A stretch of 40,366 bases of DNA, taken from contig JAHEGY010000035.1 of NCBI GenBank assembly GCA_024644875.1, positions 1 to 40,366 of the forward strand, read 5' to 3'. This document shows positions 22,355 through 30,752 of the stretch, in pieces (within the stretch, counting starts at the first letter, position 1; each line of letters begins with the position of its first letter). The translations under genes were made by a program, and so were the position numbers. The stretch comes from Cyclobacteriaceae bacterium (lineage in GTDB: Bacteria; Bacteroidota; Bacteroidia; Cytophagales; Cyclobacteriaceae). The notes below the pieces were generated by a model. That model ran no database searches. It saw only the letters and a list, made by a program, of their open reading frames with translations, and had not been told where the DNA came from.

Positions 22355-23902
22355 TTAAAAAATCAGATTTACTGTTCCGGTATGTTGCATGCCATCGACA
22401 CGAACATACCAGATATAAACATCCTCCTTTACTATTACATTATCATTGTTCCTGTAATCCCATTCAAGCTCTGTTATCGTATCTGATGCAGACCTGTCTG
22501 GAAAAGATCTTATCACCTTACCATCCACTGTTTCTATCCTGGCCTCTATGGTCTTCGTTCTGTTGGAATTATCCGTGATTACCTGCATTCTGCACCTTTC
22601 CTTTTCTTTATTCACTTCTCCTACCAATGACAGGCTTCTATCCATGGCCGGGATCTCATAAGATTCAGAATTCGACGAAAGATCTATATTTTTCAGGTTA
22701 TTCTGCGACATACTCCCCAACTCATGACGTTCTGCCGTGATCCTGAGGAAGGAAGCATTAGGATGCCCATCAGTTGTCCGGCCATCCTTTATATCAATAA
22801 TTGAATGCCCATGTTCCTTTCTGGCATTATTTAAGATATTCAGAAGGTAGGTATCAAGGGCGACAGGATCTTTACTTACAGCCAGAGAATTGGCATGGAA
22901 TACTTTGCCGGAAAGGGGACCGCCTTCATAAATTCCTGTAATTGCATCCATCAAATGCAGAATATAAGGCGAATGCAAGTCTACATTTTTATGAAAAACA
23001 GGGATACAGAGCCTGGTGCCTGCGTAGGGTGTATCCTCACTATTCCATTCATTTCCATGTGTACCGAATGGATTGTCTGTGCACCCATAATTGTTTTTCA
23101 TAGCCCCTGTGATCCCGGCAGCCCTGTGGTCTTTCGCAATTGAATAGTTTATCAGGAAATCATTTTCATAAATTGCTGAGTAAATTTTCTGTGGAGCCTT
23201 AAACTCGCCCTGAAAATCAGGTGCTGCAATAAATGTCGGTGCATCATCCGGTAATTCCAATGGATTTGTAGAATATATCCAGTGTATTGCTGTGGTCCCG
23301 GGCTGGTTATCCTTGAATCTTCCGTCGGCATCGGCGGTGATCGGGCGATAACCCTGTATTACGGGATAAAATCTTCTGGTTCCCGAAAGATACATTCTTT
23401 CAATAAGTGTAATATTCTCGACAGGGAAATTCCCATCCATCATCTGGCTAAGTCCGAGAACAATTGCATTTGAAACGGCAGCCTTTGGCCCGAATGGACA
23501 ATATATTTTCGCCCAGTTGTTCTCCTGGTCATTGCGCCAGTCACCATAGGAAAAATTAAGTTTTATCCCGATTTTAGTATCTTTATTCGGGTGGCCCTTT
23601 GGGAATAAGGATTCCCAGGCTTTACCGACGCTCTTTTTATTGGTCAATTCCATAATGGCGGTGTCAACCATTTTCGCTACCCGGGTGTTAATTATATCGA
23701 ATGATAATACCTTATCTACTGTAACACCATCAGAGTTCACAACATTCCCAGCCTGGTATTCCAGTGAAGAGACAAACTTATCGAATACACTAACCACAGG
23801 CGAGGCATACGTATTCGCATAAATATGTGAATAATCGTTAAGTAAAAGGGGCGCTGTGAGCAGGGAACCAGCGCTATACTTCAGGAAATTTCTACGCTTC
23901 AT
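22355..23902 (-). CDS. DUF362-domain protein with Tat leader and C-terminal FlgD-like Ig domain
   Basis: A 515-residue protein starting MKRRNFLKYSAGSLLTAPLLL, a clear twin-arginine leader. The central region (about 100-390) fits the DUF362 family, including IGIKLNFS, FLINYSIAKDHRAAGITGAMKN and SKDPVALDTYLLNIL. The last 90 residues resemble a FlgD-type Ig fold ending in a sorting-like strand (VYIWYVRVDGMQHTGTVNLIF). No CX2CX2CX3C ferredoxin motif is present, unlike many DUF362 proteins. It sits 21 bases from the amidohydrolase and 12 from the ceramidase-like gene in the same operon. The biochemical role of DUF362 is not settled, so none is assigned. Confidence 0.83.
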   Translation of the reverse strand: MKRRNFLKYSAGSLLTAPLLLNDYSHIYANTYASPVVSVFDKFVSSLEYQAGNVVNSDGVTVDKVLSFDIINTRVAKMVDTAIMELTNKKSVGKAWESLFPKGHPNKDTKIGIKLNFSYGDWRNDQENNWAKIYCPFGPKAAVSNAIVLGLSQMMDGNFPVENITLIERMYLSGTRRFYPVIQGYRPITADADGRFKDNQPGTTAIHWIYSTNPLELPDDAPTFIAAPDFQGEFKAPQKIYSAIYENDFLINYSIAKDHRAAGITGAMKNNYGCTDNPFGTHGNEWNSEDTPYAGTRLCIPVFHKNVDLHSPYILHLMDAITGIYEGGPLSGKVFHANSLAVSKDPVALDTYLLNILNNARKEHGHSIIDIKDGRTTDGHPNASFLRITAERHELGSMSQNNLKNIDLSSNSESYEIPAMDRSLSLVGEVNKEKERCRMQVITDNSNRTKTIEARIETVDGKVIRSFPDRSASDTITELEWDYRNNDNVIVKEDVYIWYVRVDGMQHTGTVNLIF

Positions 23903-23914
23903 ACCAATGAAATA

Positions 23915-25375
23915 TTATTCAAGGTAATCAATTTCCTTATTTTTACAAAAATACATCTGACGCAATACCTCAGTGATGATCTTTTCCTCGATGCCTGGCT
24001 CCCATGATCCCCTGTGTCCATAAACCCACATGGATGATTTCCCTTCATAGCCTCCTTCTTTCAACACCCTCTCGGAAGGTATATACGTCATGACATCATT
24101 TGAATAACCCACTAGTATAATATCATTCCCCAGCAACTCCCTTAGTGCAAGTGCATAATCTACCACCACTTCGCCCCCCAAAACCACCAGGGACTGTTCC
24201 CCTAATTGCCATCCCTGCACCGGGTAAAACGGATATGAGTCTTCAAGTTTTTCACCGGCAGCTTGTTTCTCCATAATCATCATTGCCCATCTTTTTTCCC
24301 ACCCGGCTCCATTTTCGATGATCTGTTCCAGCTTAGCCTGATCCGGTGGTTGGGCGATCTCCAGTTCGATTTCTTCATAAACCGTTTTAAGTGAAGGTGA
24401 TAATTGTTCCATTTCACCTTCTAGAATGCGTTCTACAGAAATGGCCAGTTCTTTACCATACTGCTCAGCCTGGAGCACACCCCCCCGAGGGAAGGGATTC
24501 TGATCAGCACCAAAGCCTGCAAAAAACATTGCTGTTGCAGAAGGGTACATTTTTTCTAATTCTATTTGCGCAAATCCCGGATAATCACCTGACCATTTAT
24601 TTATAGATAGACTTGTAGCATGACAGGCATATCCAAACACGACTGCAGTAAGCCGGTTCCTTTCATCAGTAATTTTTATTACAGGAACAGAATGATCAGA
24701 TGGCCCTTTAACATCCGGGCTATACAATATATCCCCTTCCCAGCCACTCTCGCGACGATTCACTGCAAAACGGGAGATGCCCACCCCGGTCGATATACTT
24801 GAAGGTGCAAGACTGCCCAAAGCCCTTTCAGCAGCTATCAAAACCTGTGCTTCAAGGAACTGCTGGTATCTTCGGATCTGTTCCTTTTGTTTATCATCGA
24901 AGGGTGGATAAATACCATACAGATTATTATTGAGTACGGGACCGCTATGTGTATGGGAACTGCTGAGAATGATATCCTTTCTTTCCAATTTAAACTTTTT
25001 GTGGAGCTTACCACAAATGGACTGTGATAATTCTCTGCTAAAACCAATAATATCCGAAGTAATGAGCAGGGCTTTGTTACCTTCGGCGTCTTCCAGCGCT
25101 AAAGCTTTAAGCCACAGATCATGCAGTTTCCCATCCGCCGGTTTATCTCTGGCAGCATAACCGGCCATCCACATGTATTCGGGGGGTGTAATGACCACCC
25201 TTGCCACTCCTGCCTTCCAACCCCTGTCAACTTCGGAGGGGGAATTTGATTCCTGAGCATTCAGGTAACAGGATAATAAAACTACACTCAGCAGGAAGCC
25301 AAAGAAGACTGCTCTCAGCAGGATGCCAAAGAAGACAGGTCTCAGCAGGAAGCCAAGGAAGACAGGTCTCAGCAT
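23915..25375 (-). CDS. Neutral/alkaline ceramidase-like hydrolase with repeat-extended signal sequence
   Basis: A 486-residue secreted hydrolase related to neutral ceramidases, which cleave N-acyl amide bonds. Family features are VARVVITPP (58-66), a conserved histidine at H85, TSDIIG with D108, the zinc motif SSSHTHSGP (138-146; H141, H143), and YACHATSLS. It lacks a recognisable C-terminal ceramidase Ig domain, so it is the short form common in environmental bacteria and the substrate may not be a ceramide. The N-terminus is odd: a 9-residue unit occurs three times (LRPVFLGF-type) before LLSVVLLSC, stretching the signal's hydrophobic core to about 35 residues. LLSC (C36) could be a lipobox. 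It lies 27 bases after the DegT-like gene. Confidence 0.85.
   Translation of the reverse strand: MLRPVFLGFLLRPVFFGILLRAVFFGFLLSVVLLSCYLNAQESNSPSEVDRGWKAGVARVVITPPEYMWMAGYAARDKPADGKLHDLWLKALALEDAEGNKALLITSDIIGFSRELSQSICGKLHKKFKLERKDIILSSSHTHSGPVLNNNLYGIYPPFDDKQKEQIRRYQQFLEAQVLIAAERALGSLAPSSISTGVGISRFAVNRRESGWEGDILYSPDVKGPSDHSVPVIKITDERNRLTAVVFGYACHATSLSINKWSGDYPGFAQIELEKMYPSATAMFFAGFGADQNPFPRGGVLQAEQYGKELAISVERILEGEMEQLSPSLKTVYEEIELEIAQPPDQAKLEQIIENGAGWEKRWAMMIMEKQAAGEKLEDSYPFYPVQGWQLGEQSLVVLGGEVVVDYALALRELLGNDIILVGYSNDVMTYIPSERVLKEGGYEGKSSMWVYGHRGSWEPGIEEKIITEVLRQMYFCKNKEIDYLE
25287..25375. repeat. 27-bp tandem repeats inside a signal-peptide coding region
   Basis: Repeat units begin at 25287, 25314 and 25341, with a truncated fourth at 25368 that contains the start codon. 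Each begins CTCAGCAGGA-like on the plus strand. The period is 27 bp, so the frame is kept and each unit adds nine residues (LLRPVFFGI-type) to the signal sequence of the ceramidase-like protein. Units differ at only a few positions, suggesting recent duplication. Confidence 0.9.
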
Positions 25376-25402
25376 GTTAAAATTAATTTATCTTTCAGCG
25401 TC

Positions 25403-26758
25403 TCAGATCAATTGTTTTCTGTTTTCGTAGATTTTTTCAACAGCATTGATGATATCATCCATATCACTTTTTTCACCCAGCAACATATTCTGGAACAGCC
25501 AGACGGCTTCCTGTGTTAACTGGTCATTATCCGGCAGGTTTTTAAGTTCTTCCCGGTATGCATTTAATCTTTGTTCAGTAAACAACCTCTTATACCCCCG
25601 GCTGTTCAGGGCTTCTTCAATCAAACCATCGTTATACTGAGGCCCATAACCATTATTACAGTTTATTCCTTCCGCCGCTAGTGCCTGAAGAAATTTTTCT
25701 CTTGGCAAATTGTCAAAATACTCCTTTTTGTACCTGAAGGGATACAGGTGATATGCAGAACGGTCTGCTCCATCAGACAATTTATAAGGTATGATGCCCG
25801 GGATATTCTTCAACTTTGAATCCAGGTAGAGGGCATTTCCCAGCCGCTTATCAGCATCCGCTTTAATTCTATTCATCTGGTTCATCAGGATAACCGCCTG
25901 GATCTCCATCATTCTCATATTTCCACCCCTAAAAGCATACCCGTGGAATTCACCCTGGGTATTCCCATAAGCTCGTCCACAATTGTGGTAGGAATGACAC
26001 ATATCCATTAAACTATCATCATTTCCGGTTACGGCACCTCCTTCCCCGGAAGGGAGATGTTTTGAATTCTGAAAACTGAAACATCCCAGGTCTCCCAAAG
26101 TTCCACATTTTTTCCCGTCATATTCAGCAAGCCATGCCTGACAGGCATCTTCAATAACAACCAGGTCATGTTTTTTAGCAATGGCATTAATGCTGTTCAT
26201 ATCTGCGGGAAGACCAAGTATATGTACAGGCAAGATGGCTTTTGTCCGTTCATTGATTCTCTCTTCTATCGTTTTTGGATTAATGGTAAAAGTTTCTTGA
26301 TCCGTATCTGCAAAAACCGGCAATGCTTTTGCATTAAAGACAACATTATAGGTGGCTATGAATGTATAAGGAGACACTATTACTTCATCGCCGGCATCTA
26401 CCCCAAGTACGTGAAGGGCAACTTCGAGGGCCGTGGTACCGCTTGCTGTTGCGAGAGCCCTTTTCGTACCAATTAACTCAGCATACATTTTTTCAAATTT
26501 CTTCACTTCAGTCCCCCACTCCCTGTACCACTTACCACTTCGCAGTACGGATAAGGCCGGATCTTCTGCCTTTGGATCCCATATGGGCCATGACATCCAG
26601 TCCTTGGAGCGAACGGGATCGCCTCCTAAAAGGGCCAGTTTTCCGGAAGCTGGATTTGTGTTTCCACAGGATGATGCAGTGGCTGTGAAAATTGTGCCTA
26701 GTGCCCCAACAGAAGTGGTAGCAATAAACTTACGACGGGTAATATTTAATTCTTCCAT
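25403..26758 (-). CDS. DegT/DnrJ/EryC1-family PLP enzyme as a Tat lipoprotein
   Basis: A 451-residue sugar-aminotransferase-fold protein. The PLP lysine is K233 in FQNSKHLPSGEGGAV, preceded by the family motifs ASGTTALEVAL (105-115), VSPYTFIATYNV (128-139) and VIEDACQAW (201-209). The N-terminus has twin arginines (NITRRKFIATTSVGALG) and a lipobox-like ASSC (C31). It should therefore be exported by Tat and lipid-anchored, whereas DegT enzymes normally act in the cytosol on nucleotide sugars. It is the first gene of the operon that continues with the ceramidase-like, DUF362, amidohydrolase, RidA and SelA-like genes. The role could be transamination, or another PLP reaction, on an amino sugar or amine in the envelope; the substrate is unknown. 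Confidence 0.88.
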   Translation of the reverse strand: MEELNITRRKFIATTSVGALGTIFTATASSCGNTNPASGKLALLGGDPVRSKDWMSWPIWDPKAEDPALSVLRSGKWYREWGTEVKKFEKMYAELIGTKRALATASGTTALEVALHVLGVDAGDEVIVSPYTFIATYNVVFNAKALPVFADTDQETFTINPKTIEERINERTKAILPVHILGLPADMNSINAIAKKHDLVVIEDACQAWLAEYDGKKCGTLGDLGCFSFQNSKHLPSGEGGAVTGNDDSLMDMCHSYHNCGRAYGNTQGEFHGYAFRGGNMRMMEIQAVILMNQMNRIKADADKRLGNALYLDSKLKNIPGIIPYKLSDGADRSAYHLYPFRYKKEYFDNLPREKFLQALAAEGINCNNGYGPQYNDGLIEEALNSRGYKRLFTEQRLNAYREELKNLPDNDQLTQEAVWLFQNMLLGEKSDMDDIINAVEKIYENRKQLI

Positions 26759-27196
26759 GTAAATATATTTAATTTAAAAAGTGATTATCCCTGCAATTGG
26801 TTGGAAGTGTTTCTTACTCCCGTTCCCAGTGTTTACTTTAAATTCAATGTAGTTATTTTAAGCCTTTTAACAAAGTCTTCAATTTATAAAATTCAATGAG
26901 ATTGAAGGCTCGCAGGATATTCTTTCTACGAAAGTTTAAAAATAAATAAAATAAAAATTAGTAGGAATAGCAGCTATTACATATAATAACCAAAAAAAAT
27001 CCACGAATGAAAAATATCAGAAGGAAAAAATGTATAATCGATTGTAATATAAGCTTAACTGTAGATATAGGCAGGCAAACTGATATTGGCTTCTCTGATT
27101 CCCGCTGGCTGCTATAAAGAGTATCTTCTTATGGCTCAGATGAAGAATCTCAATACGCTACAGGCGGGAATCTGAGAAGGTTGTAATTAAAAACTT
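26759..27196. other. AT-rich intergenic region between the DegT-like and FG-GAP genes
   Basis: This 438-base gap has no ORF of note. It should hold the promoter of the six-gene operon to its left, but I found no minus-strand match to TAnnTTTG. The right end carries an inverted repeat, listed separately. The stretch around 26930-26965 is strongly A-rich. No tRNA or known riboswitch pattern was recognised. Confidence 0.6.
27090..27179. repeat. About 90-bp imperfect inverted-repeat element
   Basis: The outer arms CTTCTCTGATTCCCGC (27090-27105) and GCGGGAATCTGAGAAG (27164-27179) pair at 15 of 16 positions. An inner partial stem (GAGTATCTTCTT with ATGAAGAATCTC) pairs at 9 of 12. It begins 18 bases past the FG-GAP gene stop. 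No T-run follows, so it may be a palindromic mobile-element remnant or RNA-stabilising structure and not a simple terminator. Confidence 0.6.
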
Positions 27197-28447
27197 TTAG
27201 TAATTATTTTCAAAAACATATACTGCACCAGCTTCTGTTCCGGTGTCCATGTCTCCAATATGCCCGATAAGCATCCATTTTTCGGAGATATCCATAGATA
27301 TTCCAAATCCATGAGATATAATATCAACAGGTGGTGATATATAATGAATATTCGCCCATTGTGATCCTGTGTATTTGTATACTACACCCCCACCAATATA
27401 ATTTGTATTTCCTCCTACTATCATATAGTCATCAGTCACTTTTATGGTAGTACCAAATTCGTTTACCTCTTCAACCGGAACATTATTCGGATTTAACAAT
27501 TTATCCTTTAAGATCCAGGTGTTCCCGTCCTGTAACTGGTAATAATATACAGCACCCATTCGTTCCTGGGGACCATTTACCGGGTATGTTGGGGCACCAA
27601 TCATTAAGTTCGAACCAGTGACCTGAATAGATAGACCAAAATTCTGTTCATATTCTTTTTCAAGTACTTCTACGGGTTCAGGGCATAGATAACTATGAAA
27701 AGCCCATTGACCATCCAGGTTGCTGTACACGTAGACTGTATCCTTCTGACCTCCTTTAGCAAAAGCAAAGTTCCCGGAAATTGCTACTTCTCTTCCGAAC
27801 TTATCATTCTCCCTGGGTGGATTGGCATCAAAATCAGAATCCAATATCCACTGATCACCATTATACTTATATATAAATAATTTACCCGGATCACTGTTGG
27901 TCCCGCAATCTTCACAATCATTCCAGGCCGCCTTAGCCCCTATTATCATATAATTCCCGGAAACATCTACCACTGACCCGAACCTGTCTCCCTTAACATT
28001 GGAATGTATTTCCTGTACAAACTCAATTTCTTCATCTTTAATTGTGAATACGTCTACCTTTCCTGATCCATTAGCATACTCAGTACCGACAAGTATCCAA
28101 TCTTCTTTAAAACAGATATCCCCGATGCCGTAGTTTGCCCGTAATTCCAGTTTCTCCATCTCCTCCCATTGGTTTGCTATGTTCCTGAACACATAAGCTC
28201 CATTTTCCTTACCGGATCCTATAAGCGCATAGTTATCCCATATATCAATATGACGTCCGAATTGTTGGTGTGATCCGTAGTCGTCCGGATAAAGCTTTCC
28301 ATCCTTGAATTCCACAGGATAGGGGTCCTCTATCATGGATACCTCCTGTATAACCTCACAACTACTAAATACTAAAAACAAAATGACCAATACAAGGGTA
28401 TAAAATACATATGGTCTGCTAGCTGGGCTTTGGTAAATTTGCTGCAT
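27197..28447 (-). CDS. FG-GAP-repeat beta-propeller lipoprotein
   Basis: A 416-residue protein with an N-terminal TM/signal segment ending in the lipobox VFSSC (C30). It then carries about six FG-GAP-type repeats of the form FG-X3-V-X2-SGNYMIIGA: FGRHIDIWDNYALIGS, FGSVVDVSGNYMIIGA, FGREVAISGNFAFAKGG, FGLSIQVTGSNLMIGAP, FGTTIKVTDDYMIVGGN and FGISMDISEKWMLIGH. These form a beta-propeller, here probably on the cell surface or periplasmic side of the outer membrane. It stands alone, with 438 and 255 bases either side. FG-GAP propellers usually bind ligands or partners; no enzymatic site is visible. Confidence 0.85.
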   Translation of the reverse strand: MQQIYQSPASRPYVFYTLVLVILFLVFSSCEVIQEVSMIEDPYPVEFKDGKLYPDDYGSHQQFGRHIDIWDNYALIGSGKENGAYVFRNIANQWEEMEKLELRANYGIGDICFKEDWILVGTEYANGSGKVDVFTIKDEEIEFVQEIHSNVKGDRFGSVVDVSGNYMIIGAKAAWNDCEDCGTNSDPGKLFIYKYNGDQWILDSDFDANPPRENDKFGREVAISGNFAFAKGGQKDTVYVYSNLDGQWAFHSYLCPEPVEVLEKEYEQNFGLSIQVTGSNLMIGAPTYPVNGPQERMGAVYYYQLQDGNTWILKDKLLNPNNVPVEEVNEFGTTIKVTDDYMIVGGNTNYIGGGVVYKYTGSQWANIHYISPPVDIISHGFGISMDISEKWMLIGHIGDMDTGTEAGAVYVFENNY

Positions 28448-28702
28448 AGCCTAAAAATTAAATGGTCCTCCTAAATTATTGTTTTGAGGATCAGCTGGTT
28501 AATACATAAAACCAGTTGACAGCATGAACTTCACGGTTGCTGATTGAAAATTCCGTATAGTCCTCCCAAAGCATTTTCATAAATAAATCCTATGGGTAAC
28601 GAAAAAGTAACTCGCTTATGCACTAAAATCTTACTCTTTTTTTATCCTTTGCGCCAGCTGACCTTCCAACTTATTGATAATCAAATGAATAACATCAATA
28701 TA

Positions 28703-29797
28703 TTATATACTTGTTTTTTCACGAAAGAACGATAAATGGGTTGCTGTCTCTCGTACTATTCGCTGAACTGCGAGTCCATGTGACAGATCAGGGAGGAAGG
28801 AGCCTCTTGAATCCCCTGTAAGAAATACATAATGGGCGTGAATCATAGCTCTAAGCCATCCGGGTGGTACATGGCCGGACGGGAAACCTGTTACAGGTTT
28901 ATAATTACTGCCAACGGCCTGTTTTATGCATTTCCGATCCGACTCAAGATAATATTCAAAAATGTCTGGATCATAGGAGGAATACTTTAAATATCCTTTT
29001 TCAGCGAACAGCTCCAGGTTCACCCAATCCCCTGTACCTGAACTGATCCGGCTGGCGGACATATTCCCAACTGCTTTTGTTCCAGGATCCATTAATGTAA
29101 TGGAACTATACAAGTCAGAATCAGACGGGACATCATCAAAACTACCTGCCTGATGGGCGTTTATTATTTTCAGGTCATTTCCCAGGAAGGCCATAAGCAT
29201 ACTTATTCCATGGGAACCCAGGTCAGCCATTGCCCCACCATCAGGTGCAGGTGTCAATCTGGTCTTACGTTTCTCCCGGTAGGAAGCCTGAAGATAATCA
29301 CCATGGTAATATTTAAGATCAAAATGTAAAGGCTTCCTCAGAATTCCGGTTTTCCAGAAGTTCAGAGCTTCCCTTACGGCTGCTGACTGAATGAACTGAA
29401 ATCCTACAAGGATATTTTTATCTGCAGGTAACGCTGAGAGCAGTTTGTGTATCTTTTTTTCTTCCTCATAAGAAGCACACACCGGTTTTTCAAGGTAAAT
29501 ATTTTTAACAGAGGGCATAGATAAGGCAATTTCGAAATGCTCAAAATGCACCTTATTAGGTCCCAGTATAAACACAGTATCAATTGATGGATTCTCTGCG
29601 AATGCACTAATATCCTGAGCTGATTCAAAGTTATACTTTAATGCAAACTCAGACCGACTTACCTCACGTGCGGATGTTACAGATTCAAATATGATTTCCG
29701 GGACAGAATCATAATAGAATTTCAGGGCATTCAGAGCGTATGCATGGGATCTGGCAATTCCACCAGCTCCCATAAATCCGATATGTACTTTTGACAT
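28703..29797 (-). CDS. Gfo/Idh/MocA-family NAD(P)-dependent oxidoreductase (cytosolic)
   Basis: A 364-residue protein with an N-terminal Rossmann fold (VHIGFMGAGGIARSHAYAL, residues 4-22). The family motif EKPVC puts the catalytic-type lysine at K104, and the C-terminal alpha/beta domain includes APDGGAMADLGSHGISML. No export signal is present. Such enzymes oxidise or reduce sugars, inositols or related polyols. It is divergent from the guanylate-kinase-like gene, with about 200 bases between them, and close to two other sugar-metabolism-type genes (TIM-barrel isomerase, second Gfo/Idh protein). The substrate is not determinable. Confidence 0.9.
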   Translation of the reverse strand: MSKVHIGFMGAGGIARSHAYALNALKFYYDSVPEIIFESVTSAREVSRSEFALKYNFESAQDISAFAENPSIDTVFILGPNKVHFEHFEIALSMPSVKNIYLEKPVCASYEEEKKIHKLLSALPADKNILVGFQFIQSAAVREALNFWKTGILRKPLHFDLKYYHGDYLQASYREKRKTRLTPAPDGGAMADLGSHGISMLMAFLGNDLKIINAHQAGSFDDVPSDSDLYSSITLMDPGTKAVGNMSASRISSGTGDWVNLELFAEKGYLKYSSYDPDIFEYYLESDRKCIKQAVGSNYKPVTGFPSGHVPPGWLRAMIHAHYVFLTGDSRGSFLPDLSHGLAVQRIVRETATHLSFFREKTSI

Positions 29798-29996
29798 AAT
29801 TGTTATTTTATAATAATTGTCTAAAATAAAGAATATCCCTGTTAAATGAATTGATATTAATTAATCTTGACAATCAAGGTATCATACAGATCATTTTATG
29901 TACTTATTTGTACTATTTTTAATAAATTGTGAGCTGATAAATTGATTTTTCATGGTAGATATGAATATAATTCCTATATAAAAATACATCTCAAAC

Positions 29997-30752
29997 ATGT
30001 CAGGTAAACTGATTATACTTTCCGGACCTTCATGCGTTGGAAAAAGTCCATTATCCACAGCATTGGGAAGATTTTTCCCTGAAATTAAATCATCTCTTAA
30101 ACCTCTCGTCCTGTACAATGACAGAAGCCCTCGGCCGGGTGAAAAAGATGGGATCGATTATTATTTCAGGACACGGGAGTATATAGAATCGTTAAGAAAA
30201 AATGAAAAATATATTGTTTTGGAAGTCCGGGGTGATCTTCAGGCTCTGGATATTGAGGAGCTCAGGGAATCACTAACTCAGGCGGATGTGTTTTTCGAAG
30301 GGAATCCATTTGTAGGCAGTATTCTTTTAGAACTTGCAAAAGCTGAGAAGATCCCAAATTTAAATATGTTCATGTCCCCTATTTCAAGGGAAGAGATCCT
30401 GTTTTTGCTAGGTTCAGATTCCAATATAGAGCTTCAGGATCTGGTCACCGATGTCATGCGCAGGAAATTGTTACGCCGTACGCGAAAGCAAAAATCCGAA
30501 TTATCCATGAAGGATCTCGAAAATATTGAAAAGAGAGCATCCAGTGCCTATGATGAATTAGGTATGGCCTGTCAGTTCAGTTATGTAATACCTAACCATG
30601 ACGGTGAAGACAGTGAAAACTGGGATGCATTTTATTACCCTTTGGGGGATGCACTTAAGTCTTTACAATCTTTCGTATACTTATACAGAAATGAAGAGTC
30701 CAATCATGCTGAAACCTGGGAAAAAGGACTCTTACCCGATGCTTCCAATTAA
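29997..30752 (+). CDS. Divergent guanylate-kinase-like P-loop protein
   Basis: A 251-residue cytosolic protein with a P-loop GPSCVGKSP (residues 10-18). The segment NDRSPRPGEKDGIDYYF (41-57) aligns with the guanylate kinase TTRxPRPGExDGxDYxF motif and keeps both arginines (R43, R46). Other GMP-binding features are missing: the S/T cluster before the first arginine is YND, and the NYYGT segment is replaced by KYIVLEVRGDLQALD. The C-terminal half is longer than in Gmk and includes a basic patch RRKLLRRTRKQK (about 155-166), which could be the LID. It probably phosphorylates something other than GMP, or acts on a bound nucleotide. It is convergent with and overlaps the next minus-strand gene by 21 bases. 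Confidence 0.7.
   Translation: MSGKLIILSGPSCVGKSPLSTALGRFFPEIKSSLKPLVLYNDRSPRPGEKDGIDYYFRTREYIESLRKNEKYIVLEVRGDLQALDIEELRESLTQADVFFEGNPFVGSILLELAKAEKIPNLNMFMSPISREEILFLLGSDSNIELQDLVTDVMRRKLLRRTRKQKSELSMKDLENIEKRASSAYDELGMACQFSYVIPNHDGEDSENWDAFYYPLGDALKSLQSFVYLYRNEESNHAETWEKGLLPDASN

Noticed and set aside
28448-28702. Promoter or small RNA in the gap upstream of the FG-GAP gene
   Set aside because: No match to TAnnTTTG on the minus strand and no convincing hairpin followed by a T-run.
29866-29878. CTTGA-CAA-TCAAG inverted repeat as an operator between divergent genes
   Set aside because: Arms of only five bases in AT-rich DNA are expected by chance; no promoter element supports it.
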